A stretch of 64,000 nt of DNA from Coprinopsis marcescibilis (lineage: Eukaryota > Basidiomycota > Agaricomycetes > Agaricales > Psathyrellaceae): the NCBI GenBank assembly GCA_004369085.1, contig ML210146.1, positions 1,302,001-1,366,000 on the forward strand, in the 5' to 3' direction. Position 1 is the stretch's first letter; each line of letters opens with the position of its first letter. The notes below the pieces were generated by a model. That model had not been told where the DNA came from and did not search any database. It saw only the letters and a list, made by a program, of their open reading frames with translations. Both the position numbers and the translations under genes were made by a program. Below, piece by piece: positions 47,465 through 60,552 of the stretch.

Positions 47465-49002
47465 TCAACCGCCGAGAAGGGCCAAAGCTGCCCTTAGTTC
47501 TTTTCTCGCCGTTTCAGCATCCTCATAATCTAAAGCACTAGACGCAAATCGACAATGCTTCTGAGCCTTGGTGACGACGGCAGCCGTGAGTTCGAATATC
47601 GGCGGAGGTGGTGGAGGAGGAACAGCATAGCGAGGAGATATGATGGGACCCTTGGTATGGCTAGACGGAAGTGTAGGAGGCGGTGGTAGAGGCGGGGAGA
47701 AACGTGGCGAACGCGATCTTGCCGGTTGCACAGTGTCTGCGCTACTAGAAGATAGGTTTGCGCGGATAGAAACCGTCGGGGATCTAGGCCCCGAGCTCTC
47801 GGAGCCACCAGCGACAGAAGGAGAGAACTGCACCTTCTTCTCGTGTGCAGGGCTCGATGTGCGACTTCGGGGCGTTGGGGACGGCGGCTTTGACCTCGAC
47901 CCCCCAGTAGGTGATCGCGAAATCGTTGGGGCATTGTTACTGTTGACAGGGCTCGGCGACAGCCTGCCTTCCATCTCCTCGCTTACCCAGGCGGTCCGCT
48001 TTGGGCTGCGCCTTCCAGACCCACTCTGAGAACTGCTACCACTATTGGACCGCTTGTGCGAGGGAGACCCTGAATCCGGCAATGGCTGGTTGTCGAATGT
48101 GACCGAGGCATTTAACTCGGTTCCAGGGGTTGCAATAGTACTCCAGCCTTCGTCAAAGCGCGGTTGATTGGAAGGCGGAATAGGAATAGCTGGCGGGATG
48201 TTCCTGGGCGACCGTGGTGGGGACCGAGGCGGGGATGGATGGCGGCCAGGTGGTTTCGGAGGAGATATGGAAGTTGGGATTTGTGTTTCTAGTTCTTCTG
48301 CTAGCGGATCCTGCGCAGCGCCTGGAGGGCCAGGAGTGGGTTTCCGGCCTTCACGAAATGCTTTTGCGATATCCGCTGCTTTCCATTTCGCATATTTCGC
48401 TTTCTCCGCCGACTGTTTCCAGTAAGAAACAAATCATAGTTGTAGTATATGTCGTGCTGCTACTCACTGTTTCTGAGACGTCGCTTGCCGGGAAAGTCTT
48501 GAGGACTTCGAGGAAGTTGGCTGCGGCAAGAAACCTCTTCGCAGTTGTTCTGAATGTCGGTCGAGGAAGAACATTATGCATGACCAGTTTTCTTGAACAT
48601 ACCTTGTTGCCCGACCATCTCTATCCTCGTTATCCGCCGATGTAAATATCTTCAGAGCAAAGTTCTCAACATACGCAGCACCAGCGGCATCGACATCTAC
48701 AGCATCGTTGGGGCCGATCTGGCCCTTCAGCTTCTCAAGTGCACCCAGCAGGGCGAGTAACAGGTCTCTCGATGGAGAATCGCGAGCCTTGAGACCGATA
48801 CCAATCTGGGCAGCATAGTAAGCACCTAAACCCAACCGCAGTTAGCATCGTCGTTCGAACGAGATAAAGTGGCTTAACACGGACACCAGTATGCAACGAT
48901 GGGCTCTTGGTTCTTCACTTCTTCAGCACGCTGCAAGTACGGTGCTATGGACTTGAGTTGTGGAGTAATCGGAGGGAGATTCAGGAAACTCTTGGAGGCC
49001 AT
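47465..49002 (-). CDS. VTA1: ESCRT-associated protein VTA1/LIP5
   Basis: VTA1 activates the Vps4 ATPase for ESCRT-III recycling at multivesicular bodies. The N-terminal tandem MIT-like domain reads from MASKSFLNLPPITPQLKSIA and YLQRAEEVKNQEPIVAYW through YYAAQIGIGLKARD. The middle is a long Pro/Ser-rich linker (about 250 residues, with SPPRSPPRSPR and PPPPPPP runs). The C-terminal 35 residues (AQKHCRFASSALDYEDAETA, RKELRAALALLG) are the Vps4-binding VSL domain, intact. The linker is longer than in yeast. Confidence 0.94.
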
Positions 49003-49469
49003 GGTTTTGGGGGTGGGGGTGCTGAACAAGGTGGTGGAGGCATTTATACTGAGTTCAGGTTCGTGATCCCGAGTCAGACGCGTCGCGACCCACGTTCCCG
49101 GATCTGAGATCTGGACAGCTGCATTAACCGTGATATTATGTTTGCACAGTATCTACATGTACCGAACAATTTAACGACTACCACATAACCACGTTGTTGA
49201 GTGTCTACCCCTATTGAAGAACGGGGCAATGTCTGGCAATGTCCGAGATCTTGGCCCGAATGCAATTCTACATCCCTGAAAACGCAAGTTGGTTCAGGGT
49301 CTTTGTGCGTCAGCATGCGTTATTGTGAAGGTGAGTGCATTGCCCAGTTATCGGATTATTCGCTGGAATGGCAACAATCGACCAGCAATGCCACGAGGCT
49401 GGAGCGCCTATCAGCGAGTTATCCCTCTCCCGTCAGTCCCTGTGTCCGGCGAGTGTGAAGAAAACGTGG
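49003..49469. other. Intergenic, nothing recognised
   Basis: These 467 bp separate VTA1 from the next minus-strand gene. Overlapping plus-strand ORFs at 49201-49555 are short and show no domain. It includes the VTA1 promoter. Confidence 0.5.
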
Positions 49470-50791
49470 CTACTCTTGAGGCAGCTTCAGACTCCCTAGA
49501 GATGAAACAGGACTGTCGAACATCTGCGTTTGAGGGGGCAGTTCCATGGAATTAACCAGAACCGTTGGAACGACTGGCTTCTGAGGACGTGGTTGCTGTG
49601 GTGCTGTGCGGCTTGATCCCCCGCCGCCGGGATGGGGGAGGCCGGCAGGGGGCGTTGCAGAAAAGGGTGTCTTTGGCGGGCTCCACAGGGTGGGGAAAGG
49701 CATTGAGGCGTGTTTTCCGGTGCTCTGGATGTCAAGTACATGGGGAGCGGTATGAGCAACGCTCATGGAACTGTGCCTCGAGCTCACAATGTCCACATTG
49801 GGTACTTGTAGCGCATGGAACTCCGTCAAAGCTTTGGACAGATCGTCCAACTCAAGGTGTGTCAAGGTATGGAATTGCGGAACGAGAGAAAGAACAGTAC
49901 CTTGTACATGATATCCTGGATTGACTCTTTCTTGCCCTCAAACTGGTCCGAGAGTTTCGCAAATTCCTCTTCCCTGGCCCTGTGTTTCTCTGTTTCCTCG
50001 TCGCCAACGCCAACACCTTCCTCATCCACTTCCTTCTCATTGTCACTCCCTGGACCGACTGCGGATACCGTGCTCATCCCCCTCATAGGCCTGTTGTATC
50101 TGGAGTGTCTTAAATACGCTTGCCCATCATCCGTAGTAGGTACTGTCCCAGTTCCCCCGCCTACATTTCGCTTCTTCCGTTTGCCGTCCCCCGGTCCTAG
50201 TCCCTCCATTTCGGTGTGCATTTTCGCTATCTGGCTCTGAAGGTCAAGGACTCTTGATAGATGTGACCACATCGCCTCTCCAGTCGAACTCGCAGAGCTA
50301 AATATGAGCCGAGGGGATGTAGTGTTGTGCCCTTGATCAAAGAATGGATCCTCTTGAGGATGCAAAACACCATGCACTGTACCATCGAACGGGTCTAACA
50401 GAAGCTCCACTGGGTGCGAGTTCTGCGGGCGCGCATTTGAGGTCATGTTGGTATACATGCTCGGGGCAGGGCTCATCCCCAAGTCTAACCGCGAGTGGGA
50501 CATGGCTGGTTCAGGGGAAACAGACTGGACGCGTGAATGCTCGTCGTTCGCCCCTAGATTATCTGGCTTTGTCGACGATGATGTAACATTAGTCTGTAGC
50601 CGAGATAGTATAGCATCGTGGGGTGTAGAGTACTGAAGCTGGGGACGTTTGGCGTCGAGTGACGAACGTGGCGGAGGATCGTTTCCTGTTGAAATTGAAG
50701 TACTTGGACGAAGGACGTCCAGCGAGCGGCGAGGTTGCTCAGAAGGAGTAACGTCCTCCCTAGAGCTCTGTCCAAGCCACGAACGAAGCAT
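49470..50791 (-). CDS. Unrecognised Ser/Pro-rich coiled-coil protein
   Basis: Two exons fit: one from MLRSWLGQSSREDVTPSEQP (50791) to SIQDIMYK and a second from LDDLSKALTEFHALQV to KLPQE. The intron of about 50 nt (GTACTG...CTTGAG) lies near 49855-49905. The first 130 residues are Ser/Pro/Asp-rich, probably disordered. Heptad-like helices are seen at SHLSRVLDLQSQIAKMHTEM and EEEFAKLSDQFEGKKESIQD. No enzyme motif, membrane segment or signal peptide is visible. I do not recognise the family; a cytoskeletal or scaffold role would be a guess. Confidence 0.65.
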
Positions 50792-51098
50792 CTGAATTGG
50801 TTTATGTCAAGTGATACTGTGAACGGAAAGACCGGTAGTGGTGATTGAATGCCGTGGGACATCTGAGTCCGAATCAAAGACTTGAGGACTTCAAGTTGTC
50901 AAGTTGGCGACACTTTATTCACTGCCTTGAAGCTTGAAAGTACTGTTTCTGATGCTTTGTCTTGAAGCCTGGGGCTCGAAGAATACCGCCGCCATTATTC
51001 AGCTGACGAGAGTCACACTGTATCCAAATTCCAATCATCTCAATTCATTCACTTTGGTGGAACATTTCAAATTGTACTTCAAAAGAATGCTTAGAATA
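50792..51098. other. Intergenic, nothing recognised
   Basis: 307 bp between the coiled-coil gene start and the acetylesterase stop, both minus. No domain-bearing ORF. Confidence 0.5.
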
Positions 51099-52031
51099 CT
51101 AGATGCATCGGTCTAGAAATCGAGGGATTCAGCAGTAGAAACTTCGAAGGAATGCCATTGTACATACCAGGGACACCTTGGCCAGCGCCATTGACTCTTG
51201 TCTTGATCGAGTTGGAGGAACAGAGGATGGAGCGGACGAAGGCTTGGGCGACAACTTGCGCTCCGGCAGGCGACGTGTGGACGGGGTCATTCGGGTAGAA
51301 GGTGTTCACTTGGTTCTGTCCAATACGCTTGTACGCTTGAGCAACATATGCGTAGTGGTCGACAAATGTCACGCCAGTTCTCTCCGCCACTAGTTTGGCG
51401 TACCCGACGAAGCGATTCCCCGGCCCAATTGAACCGTTGGTCCAGCCATTTCGAGGGGTCATGGATGCAACGATAGGAATAGCTCCTTTAGCTTTGAGAG
51501 AGTTGACCGCATTCTGCAGGTAGTATGGGTAGGTACGAATAACGATGCTCTGTCCGCTAGAAATATAATTCGTGCATTAATATCTCTAATATGACTTCCA
51601 GATAGGATGTAAAACACATACGCGGCATTCCTGACAGTGCTGGTGGTGTCATAGCCGTCTCCCACTGCACACTGGCGTCCATTATCTACAGCACCAGCAG
51701 AGCCATCATTGTGTCCAAACTCAATGACGACATAGTCTCCTGGCTTCACCGCGTTTATGATTGTGTTGAAGCGACCTTCGTCGGTGAACGAGCGCGAAGA
51801 TCGTCCTCCGAGCGCGTGGTTTGATATCGGGATGCTCAAGTACTGCGCCAGAAAGTTTCCCCACCCTAATTTCAAAGTTCATCTATGGCGCTGAGACCAG
51901 TATGGATGACACTCACCTTCCGTCACGCCATTTCCCCTGGCCATCGTCGAGTCACCGGCCAAGTACACCGTTTGTCCCTGGCATAGCGCAAACAAAGACA
52001 CTAGGGCGAAAAGAAAAAAGGTCTTGGACAT
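51099..52031 (-). CDS. Secreted rhamnogalacturonan acetylesterase (CE12, SGNH hydrolase)
   Basis: It removes acetyl groups from the pectin rhamnogalacturonan I backbone outside the cell. A signal peptide (MSKTFFLFALVSLFALCQG) precedes block I of the SGNH fold, TVYLAGDSTMARGNG (nucleophile Ser). Then ISNHALGGRSSRSF (block II Gly), VIEFGHNDGS (block III Asn) and NDPVHTSPAGAQ (block V Asp/His) follow. The final intron, GTATGT...TTCTAG, leaves a last exon whose stop is at 51099, ending RCI; reading through instead would end at 51091. It is the only clear plant-cell-wall enzyme in the window and suggests a plant-litter or wood lifestyle. Confidence 0.93.
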
Positions 52032-52457
52032 GATTAAAACTTCGCGGATAAAAAAGACAGAACCTCTGTGTAGGTCATTATATACCGTTCGTTCGAATAT
52101 ATCATCTGACCGATTCGTAAAAATATCCTAAACGCAAGGTCATAGGATGCATGTTTATCCGAGAAAACGAACGTCGGTTGCTCGCTTCGTGGCGACTGGG
52201 AAGCACACATCGGCCGCCATTCCGTTGTCTGGTATAGACCAGGATTCAATGTGGACACGCTAAGAGAGAGTATATGCGAGAAACATTGAAAAATAATATC
52301 TTTGGTATTCCAACGACCTTTGTCACTTTACACTGCACCTGTCATTCTGACCTAATCCTGGGAGACGTGAAAGCAAATGAAAGAGACAGAATATTTCCGT
52401 ACTTCGCATACATGATTCGCAAATGGTCACTTGGTGGTCACGGTGATTGATCCGCGC
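52032..52457. other. Intergenic, nothing recognised
   Basis: 426 bp upstream of the acetylesterase (its promoter) and downstream of GNL1. The part at 52060-52330 is AT-rich. No motif identified. Confidence 0.5.
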
Positions 52458-54599
52458 CTAGTCTTCGGAGCCTTCGGAGCCTTCTGACCCGTCGTCTTCA
52501 AGAGCAAGCGCCTCGAATCTACCGACCCCGATGTTTTGCCCGGTCGCAAAGTCATCATCATCATCTTCCACTTCTTCTCCCTCTTCGCTCTCATCCTGGG
52601 ACCCAGTGTTGGCTTCACCGTCAGATTCCGATGTACTAGCGTGACCATCTTCTTCGTCTTCACTGTCGAATTCCATCCGAGTAGGATCGCTACTGGGTAT
52701 CCAGATCCCAAGGCCGTCGTCTCTTGGTGGCGAAGAACCTGGTGGCCAGAATCCCCACGAGATGCGGCCCTCCGCCAGAGCTCGAAGAACTGAAAGGCAA
52801 GGCTGTTTCCAAAATGGAAGAAGGGAATGTGGTAGGACGAACTCACTGGCATTTCCTGCGCGGTTTACATCGGGTCGGCCGGCTTTAGCAGTTAGCCAGC
52901 CCTTGGAGAGAGCATAAGAAGTAAGAATGTCCATCGACGTCCAGTTGTGCGCATCTCTTTCATTCTTTTTCGGACGTGTACCGTCTCGCCATGTCCGTTT
53001 GTCTTCGGGCTCTGGCTCGAGGGTCGAAGGATGAACAAGATTCAGGACCCTCTCTAAAGGAAGTAGCTGGGCTGCGAAGTGTGTGCAGAATGCAATTGCG
53101 GAGACCCGGGAAAGAGGCAACACTCCAGAAAGGACTTGCATTTCCATGGGGGTAAAATTGGGTACTACCAAGCCAGGGCAATCCACCAAGCGTACATCGG
53201 GTGTCCAGAAAAGGGTTTGAAAATGTTTGGTCTATGTAAGTTGAGTATAACACAGCAACCGAGAAAAAGGACGAGTCACACCTTCCCGGGAGTCTTTGAA
53301 GCTTTCACTTTTCTTGTACCAAAAAGAGCGTTGAGGAGGGAAGACTTTCCGACGTTTGGCTGACCTGTGATGGTTTGTGTTTGCATTAGGACTTTTATAG
53401 GTGATTATATCCGTACCGATGAGCCCAATAGTTAAGATATCCGGTTCCTTGCGAGTATAATCGGGGTCACTTTCATCAGCAGTGGGCTCTTCGCTTTCGG
53501 TTCGAGGCAAGTTGGCACTTCCGATACTGTGGCCAACTTTATCTCCGGAGGCGTGGAGGAGGGCATCCCAATCGATCTCCCGTTTAACAAAAGGCACCCA
53601 TGATTTTAGGCGCTCTGGGTGTGCACTAACTCTTTCCGGAGGTGTTGCAAGTTCTGAATGCACTTGTTTGAGGGCTCCGATGAGTTTCTCTCTGAAGATG
53701 AGGGGGATACTTGGTACAAATTGCTTCTTCCCTTGGTGAACTGCCGACTTCCCCTTTTCCGCATACGACTCGACTTCGATTATCGGGAAACCGGGGTGTT
53801 TGTCTCTGAGGTATGCTTTCCATGCCTCAACTCTTGCAGGACCTGTGATGTCGGCTTTGGTTAAGACGAGGACGACCTTTTTCTTCTCCAGATACGAGGC
53901 CAGAGATGGGGGGTAGTGAAGCGTCGGGCAGCGGGAATCGAGCAGCACGAGAAGGATTTGCGATATTTCGCCCACTCTCCATCTACCACGCGATCAGAAG
54001 GTCAGCCATCGGGTTGTCACGAAAACTCACAGTTGTCGCCAAACCTCAATATTCCGTTCGTAGTGTGTAATAGATGCAGGCATAAGCTGGCTTGAGTTCT
54101 CGTCCTCTTTCCTTCGAGCCTCATGTTTGCTGCGCCAGTTCTCGACCAGATCGTCGCTCTCTGATAGCCACTTCTTGTACAGGGCCTCCTCGTTATTCTC
54201 CACCATCTCCTTGGACATATCAAATCGCCACTTAGGTCTCCGGGGACAAATGAACAACTTGTTCTCTGGTAGATTGACATCGAAAGTTGCAAACTCGGAT
54301 CTGGACGTGGGGATTGGCCTGGTCAGTGGAACATTCGAAGCCAACACTTTGGTCTCTTCTAGAAAAGCCGGGGAAACCTTGACGAATGCTGATTGCAATC
54401 TTTTGGCACTCTCCACATTTGCAATTGAAGCTGCCTCAGGCTCGACTCGGACGCCCGTAGGTCCGAGCTTTCCTTTGCGTTTCCTCGGTGGCTTCTTTGT
54501 TGGCTCTGGTGCTGGGGCGTCTCCCCGTTTTATGGCACGTCTGAGTTTCTGATCTTCCTTTTTCTGCTTAGTAGACGTTGGCTTCCGCCGAGGAGGCAT
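52458..54599 (-). CDS. Circularly permuted GTPase GNL1-like
   Basis: The G motifs occur in permuted order: VLTKAD (G4, near 53850) precedes GLIGQPNVGKSSLLN (G1, split by an intron near 53360), then the DCPG motif in VDCPGLVVPN (G3). This is the YRG/MMR1-HSR1 family. The N-terminus MPPRRKPTSTKQKKEDQKLR and the block KWRFDMSKEMVENNEEALYK with HYERNIEVWRQLWRVGE match GNL1. Members act in ribosome biogenesis. The C-terminus is highly acidic (SEEGEEVEDDDDDF, GSEGSEGSED). An in-frame 57-nt intron near 52795-52855 (GTGAGT...TTTCAG) must be removed to give NAILRALAEGRISWG. Confidence 0.9.
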
Positions 54600-55071
54600 T
54601 GGAAATAATTGTTGATTCGAGCGACAGCGATAGAGATGTAGAAGGAGCAGAAGGTTGATGAATATCGCGGCAGTGTGGAGTATGTCAGTAGGTGCGTTAA
54701 CGCGCCGCTGCTAAACTCCTTTGATTGCGAAAACAAAACTAAGTATTAGCCAATGTGTACACTTGAGTAGCAGATCCGATAACGGCGTACTTACCTTGTC
54801 ACCAGTCTAGTCTGAGTTTATGTGCCTAATGAAATGGATAATGGCTTTTGATTGTAATCAGGGCCAAATTCAGAAAGCGCAACGAGCGTCGTCGAGCATC
54901 CTATCAACCTGATGGGCCTGTTTACTACCGCGCTGTGAACGTCCAAAAGTCATTCGAGGTCGCCATGCTATGATTGTCAGCTGCCTTCACAACTCTCTCG
55001 ACGCCAATTTCATTCAATTCAGGACCAGTTATTATTCCTCGGGCAGGATTCAGACATCTGATCTCTAAGGC
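54600..55071. promoter_or_regulatory. Divergent promoter region of GNL1-like and methyltransferase genes
   Basis: 472 bp between the two divergent starts. No coding evidence; no specific site recognised. Confidence 0.5.
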
Positions 55072-57246
55072 ATGCTTCAGCCATCTTTCCCATCCGCCGT
55101 CCCCGTAAAGCCTGTTTACTCCACTGGAACATCCTCCTTCGAAGGAAAACGACATAGAACCAAGGAAACCGAGTTTATCGACAAGCATGGCCACAAACAC
55201 CACTCCTATGATCGCGAGAAGGCACCATATCCCCTGTCCTACGACAGAAGTATCCTCGAAATGTGCGTTACATCCGACCCCTTCATACAACATGGCATTC
55301 ATTAATCTCTCGACCCAGGGAAGCGCTCGATGACAAACTCACGCAACACCTTCGAGGATCGTCGTCATTCGTGAATTTTGAAGAACCCCCTAGCCAAGTC
55401 CTCGACCTCGGCTGTGGTGTACGTCTATTGTATCATCCCCCACTCTCGTATCTATCTGAACCAATACCAAGACAGGGACCTGGGTCGTTGATGCCGCGAA
55501 GGAATGGAAGAACTGCGAATTCGTGAGCTCCTAAACTGGGCTACTGAACAAGATCTGACTTCTGTTCAGGTGGGATTCGACCTAGTCAACATCCAGGTTT
55601 CTCTGAAGTTGCTCGAACCCTCTGTAGCAAATCGCATAGAATGGAGGCATGGAAATTTGTACGTACTCATGGTTTCAATACTGCCATTAGTATCTTACTA
55701 TTATCCTAGTTTGACAACTAAACTCCCTTTCGACGACGACCAATTCGACCATATACACGTGCGTTCAATTGCAAAGGGTGTGCCAGAGAACAAGGTATTT
55801 CTCAGTACCCAATACCCGATTCCAGAAGCTCATTGTGATATTATTCGCAGTGGGGCGTTCTTTTCGAAGTATGTCTATCCAGCTGCAAATCTTTGAAATT
55901 CTTGCTGACGACTACCAGGAAATGAATCGCATTCTTGCACCAGGTGGCACAGTTGAAATTGTGGAAGAAGGTACTTTCCGTTCTCGGTGTTCTCTGTGCA
56001 TAATTTCAATATGGTCATATCGTTTAGATTTCATTTTCCCCTCTCTACCCCTCTGGTTTACTGGGGCTCTACGATCGAGAACGAGGAAAGGCTCCGTACA
56101 CCACGCTACCGAAAAAGCCCATAAACGAAACTCGACGATGTCGAATCATCAGCTCCATGACCACGCTTTACTAGAATCCTTACTCAAAGCCGTGTTTGAG
56201 ACCAGGTTTATTAATACCACGCCTACAGGTGTGTACAATACTTTTGGGCTCACCCCGGTGGACTGACAGATTTCGTTTCAGCACTTCTCCCGAGCTATCT
56301 TACGATGTATTTCCGACAAGTAACGATCAGCCCATTGATAACATTCCCCATGCCTCTCCTTGCGCCCCTCCTCCCCTTACCGTCCCAAGTAATAACAAGC
56401 TATGTCATTGAACCCAACTCTGATACACTGCAGAAACGCGTTTCAACTATCTCCCCCGCCACTTCCCCTCCTAATAGACCGATATCGCATTCATTCTCTT
56501 CGTGTTCGTCGACCAGCGTACTGTCAACATTTTCACAGGGTTCAACATCCACTTTTGCTGGGAAGCGGCCTCGAACAGCATCAGCATCTCTAGCTTCGCA
56601 TTGGCGAACTTCATCAACTTTTACCAACACGGTAGTTGGAACCGATACCCCTTCTGAACCCCCTTCACCTACAAGGCAATCATCCTTCAAGCCATATATC
56701 ATTGAAAACTCGGCCAGCGAAGTTGACACTTCCGTGTTCCCTCAGTCTTTATTCGCCCTCGATCAGTTGAATATGCTGAGTGAAAGGTCGCTTGCTATGC
56801 ACCTCCACCGTTCTTTTCAGTTCGTGTTGGCCTGTCAAGAAGCCATGTGGGAAGAGCTCAAGGATCGAATTTGGAACCGGAAGGAGGAATTGCTGGACTT
56901 GGGCTGGGAGGACGACGAAGAGCTAGAAGAATTGCAGACCAGAAAGCGGTTCGAAAAGCTCATAGAGAGATTCAAAGGGTACGCTACGGTTGGCTTGTGT
57001 GTGTTTTTGGTCGTGCTCACGCTTTTGTACAGTGACATGCACATCCGCATCGCTCTTTGGACCTCCTTGACAGGTCTAGGTTGGCCTATCCCTACAAGAG
57101 AACCGTTGTCGAAGGCCGAGTTAATTGAGGAAGAGCGTATTCGCGAAAGCATGCTCAAGGCGTCCAAATTTGTAACACCTGAGGAAATACAAACTAGTTG
57201 TCGGTCAGTAAGAGTACTGATTGGCCACAAAACTTCGGATCCGTGA
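55072..57246 (+). CDS. SAM-dependent methyltransferase with long C-terminal region
   Basis: Several exons. The start MLQPSFPSAVPVKPVYSTGT leads to a class I SAM-binding site, SQVLDLGCG|TGTWVVDAAKEW, split by an intron after GCG; then FVGFDLVNIQ (motif II), LPFDDDQFDHIHVRSIAKGV (motif IV) and MNRILAPGGTVEIVEE (motif VI). The Ser-rich middle (about residues 270-330) and helical C-terminal part (QSLFALDQLNMLSERSLAMH, EEELLDLGWEDDEELEELQT) are not part of the core fold. Such proteins resemble fungal LaeA-like and UMTA-type methyltransferases of unknown substrate. A 54-nt in-frame intron lies at 56979-57032. Confidence 0.85.
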
Positions 57247-57580
57247 TGACGCACGACATAATACCTTGACTCATTATATACCACCGAACACTGTTGTCAA
57301 ATTGCATACACAAGACTGTAGTTATTAGCTTTCGTTGTAGTTACCTGGTTGTAGAATTGTTTTCCATGTTCGGTAATAATGGATATCTGCCAGAGTGATG
57401 GAATATTTGTTGTGCTGTGTTTAGTTTGCTTACCCAGAATAGCAGCGAGCCCACCGAACGGACAAATTTTGGAACTTGACAGCCACAGGCTGCATGGGCG
57501 TATTCTCTTCAGATATACGGACGCAGGCACATGTCCAGCAAAATCTATCCAAGACGGGATCGAAAATCAAGAAAGTCGCG
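57247..57580. other. Intergenic, promoter of WD40 gene
   Basis: 334 bp between the methyltransferase stop and the WDR75-like ATG. Both genes are on the plus strand. No further feature seen; an upstream in-frame ATG at 57476 is possible for the next gene. Confidence 0.5.
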
Positions 57581-60552
57581 ATGGTGAACAAGGGCAAGGC
57601 GAAGGAAACGCATCGTAGCGTTTCATTGAAACCCTCAGACGCGGACTCTGGTCTATGGAACGAAGAAACGACGAATACCCCATGGCAATGGTCTTATTTG
57701 AACGATATGTCTTCGAGCAATGCTTCGCCATTGTTCTCGAGAGATGGAAGGTAGGCTTCGTGTCTAGCCCTTTGGCGAAAATTTGCTGATTTGATTTCAC
57801 TAGCTACTTCTTCTCGTTCGCTGGATCCTCAGTCAAAATTTCCTCTGTTTCGACTGGCCAAGTTGTATCAGACCTTACACCTTCTTCAGCAAGCTCGAAT
57901 GGGACACAGCCTGTCTGCTTTACTTCGGCCGTTCTCAACCCCGACAACGCTTTTCAACTCATTACGACCACCCTTGACGGCCGAATTATCATCTGGGATT
58001 TTCTCAATGCAATTATCCTCAGAGAAATCGATGTCGGCAAGCCTGTTCATTACATCTGCGCCCATAAAAATGTGAAGGATGCTGTTTTTGTTGCCGTTTC
58101 CTTGAACAAGAAAAAAACTTCTCAAGGTCAGCTCACGCAACTCAACTGAAAAACTCGATCCTGACATCTCGACCGTATCCAGATACCGATGCTATCGTTC
58201 TCCAGGTCTCCCTTAACCACGGATCCTCAGAAAAATCTTCCGCTGAAGTTCGCGCTATTGGCAAGACACGCTCGCCCTCAGGGATTGCAATTTCTCCAAG
58301 CGGCGATTGGCTTGTGGCTACCGGAGGACATACGGCTTACGTCGCCCGCGTTTCTGCATTGGACTCTGGCTTTATCAAGTACGTATCTGCGGATCGTATA
58401 ACCTGCCTGGCCATGCACCCCTCCGAGGATTATTTCGCAACTGGTGACGAGAAGGGAAACATCCGGCTTTGGTATTGTCTTAATGACGGCGCCGTAAAAT
58501 CTCGGGGGACAGAGAAGAAGGCTCAGACGACCTCCCTACACTGGCATGCGCATGCTGTTGCCTCGCTTTCGTTCACGCCCAATGGGGCATACCTTCTGAG
58601 CGGTGGTGAGGAGGCGGTCTTGGTTATATGGCAACTTCACACTGGGAAAAAGGAATTTGTACCTCGAGTTGGCGCACCGATTGTGACAATATCCGTTTTC
58701 CAAGGATCCCTGTCCGAGGAGTATCTGCTCGGTCTTCAAGACGGGACATTCTGCTTCATCAGCCCAAGCTCCCTGAGAATCGTACGGTCGTTCTCCCAAC
58801 TAAAAATTGGTATGTAGGTCAGAATCATGCTTGATATCATCTAACGTGTTTTAGGTCTAGGAAATCTATCTTCCGACCCAACTGCAACTCGAGCACCGCT
58901 GGCCTTCCATCGACCCTCAACTTCTCTTATCCTTCCATCCTCCCATCCCGCATCCTTGCAGATATATTCTCCTTACACAACGGAACTAGTCGGCGAGTTG
59001 GAGGTATCCCCTTCGAACAGGGTTTCGAAAAGGGATGATAGACCAATGATATCCGCCAGCGTTCGCCAAGTCGTCTTGTCGTCAGCAGGATCTTGGATGG
59101 CTACTGTGGATGTCCGGGAAGAAGAACCAGGGTACCACCCAGAAATCTTCTTGAAGATATGGTCATGGGATTCCAAAACTAGCACTTGGCAACTTCATAG
59201 TCGGATAGATCAGCCTCATGGCTCCAAACATCTGACGAACCTGAAATTCAGCCCACAGAACAACAATTCACCGCTGTATCTTTCATCGTGTGGGGAAGAC
59301 GGAGCTGTTAAGATTTGGAAATCACGGTCGAAGGGGAACGAAGGTCAGCAAATATCTGGAGGGGAGACTACCATAGTGCTGACTATTTTCTATAGTTCTC
59401 TGGCTGCCTCACGCCACACTGACTTTCCCCCCATCACACGTTAAAAACATTACTTGGTCGCCGGATGGCACTATTTTTGCTGTCGCATTGACCAACCAGA
59501 TCATGCTATACGATACCACATTCACAGTTGTCGATTCGCTCTCGTCTTTTGAGCAGAAGGACACGGTCCATGTCAATTTTGTTGGGAATCGGCATGTATT
59601 GGTCACGGGCCCGAGATGCATCACAATATGGGATCTGGTTTCACGAGCAGGTAGGTCTGTTTATCCGCAAATCGACTGAAAGCTGAAGATTTTCGCTTCC
59701 TCAGTTTCATGGAATTATTCCTTGTCCGCAAACATCGACTTCGTTCTGCCTCATTCCAACAACCGATCATTCGCTGTATTCGTTCACACCAGCTCCCTCG
59801 AAACAAAGGCCTACTCGTTCGATATTGACTCCCCACGGCCCCAAACCGAGCAGTCGTTGCCCTTCAGGCTATGGAACATCATCAGCACTGGCCCCTCCGT
59901 GACGAGCAAGTCGTTCAATTTGACTGGCCTCACTCGCGATTCAAGAATAGTCGTTATCGACCACGATTCTATCAAAGCCCAGCCAGTTCGCAATGCTGCT
60001 ATCTCCTTCCAAACCCGTCGCCCAACACTGTTCCAAGAAATGTTTGGAGGTACCTCATTGGACCCGACCGTCGGAACTTCATCTCTCGCTGCCGTCCACC
60101 GGCCTACAGCTGCTAATGAAGACTTGGGCGATCTCTTCGACCAGCCGACGCATATGATGGCCCCGGTTTCCAGTATCTTTGACCCCCTCATTTCCTCCCT
60201 GCTTCTCAGTGTGTCCAAACCCGAAGATGTAGCCTTGGACCAAGAAGATGAAGAGGACTACGAGATGGATACTAGCCCCGATGTACCATTTCCGACATCA
60301 CACGCACCACTACTCGCGAGTGACGCGGCCTCATTCAACGCCGTCGTGTCCTTCTTTCAGCAGTCTTGTCGTGGTAAGTATTTTATCATCAGTGATCGTG
60401 GGCTTGCACCCTAATCTCTTTGTCAAATTGATGCAGCCCCAGAGCCACCAAAACGAGTTGAGAACGGGAAAGCTCAACACGGCGATGGAAATGGAGCAGT
60501 AACCCCAGCAGTAACCCCGAGACAAACACGCTCGATGAAAAAGTCATCTTGA
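57581..60552 (+). CDS. U3 snoRNP WD40 protein, WDR75/UTP17-like
   Basis: Part of the t-UTP (UTP-A) complex for 18S rRNA transcription/processing in the nucleolus. Multiple exons run from MVNKGKAKETHRSV to RSMKKSS. WD40-type blades are seen as SRDGSYFFSFAGSSVKISS, TTTLDGRIIIWDF, ATGDEKGNIRLWY, LSGGEEAVLVIWQL, CGEDGAVKIWKS and TGPRCITIWDL. The long linker and a C-terminal acidic/basic tail (DQEDEEDYEMD and a basic end) match WDR75. The start is the ATG nearest the conserved part. Confidence 0.85.
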
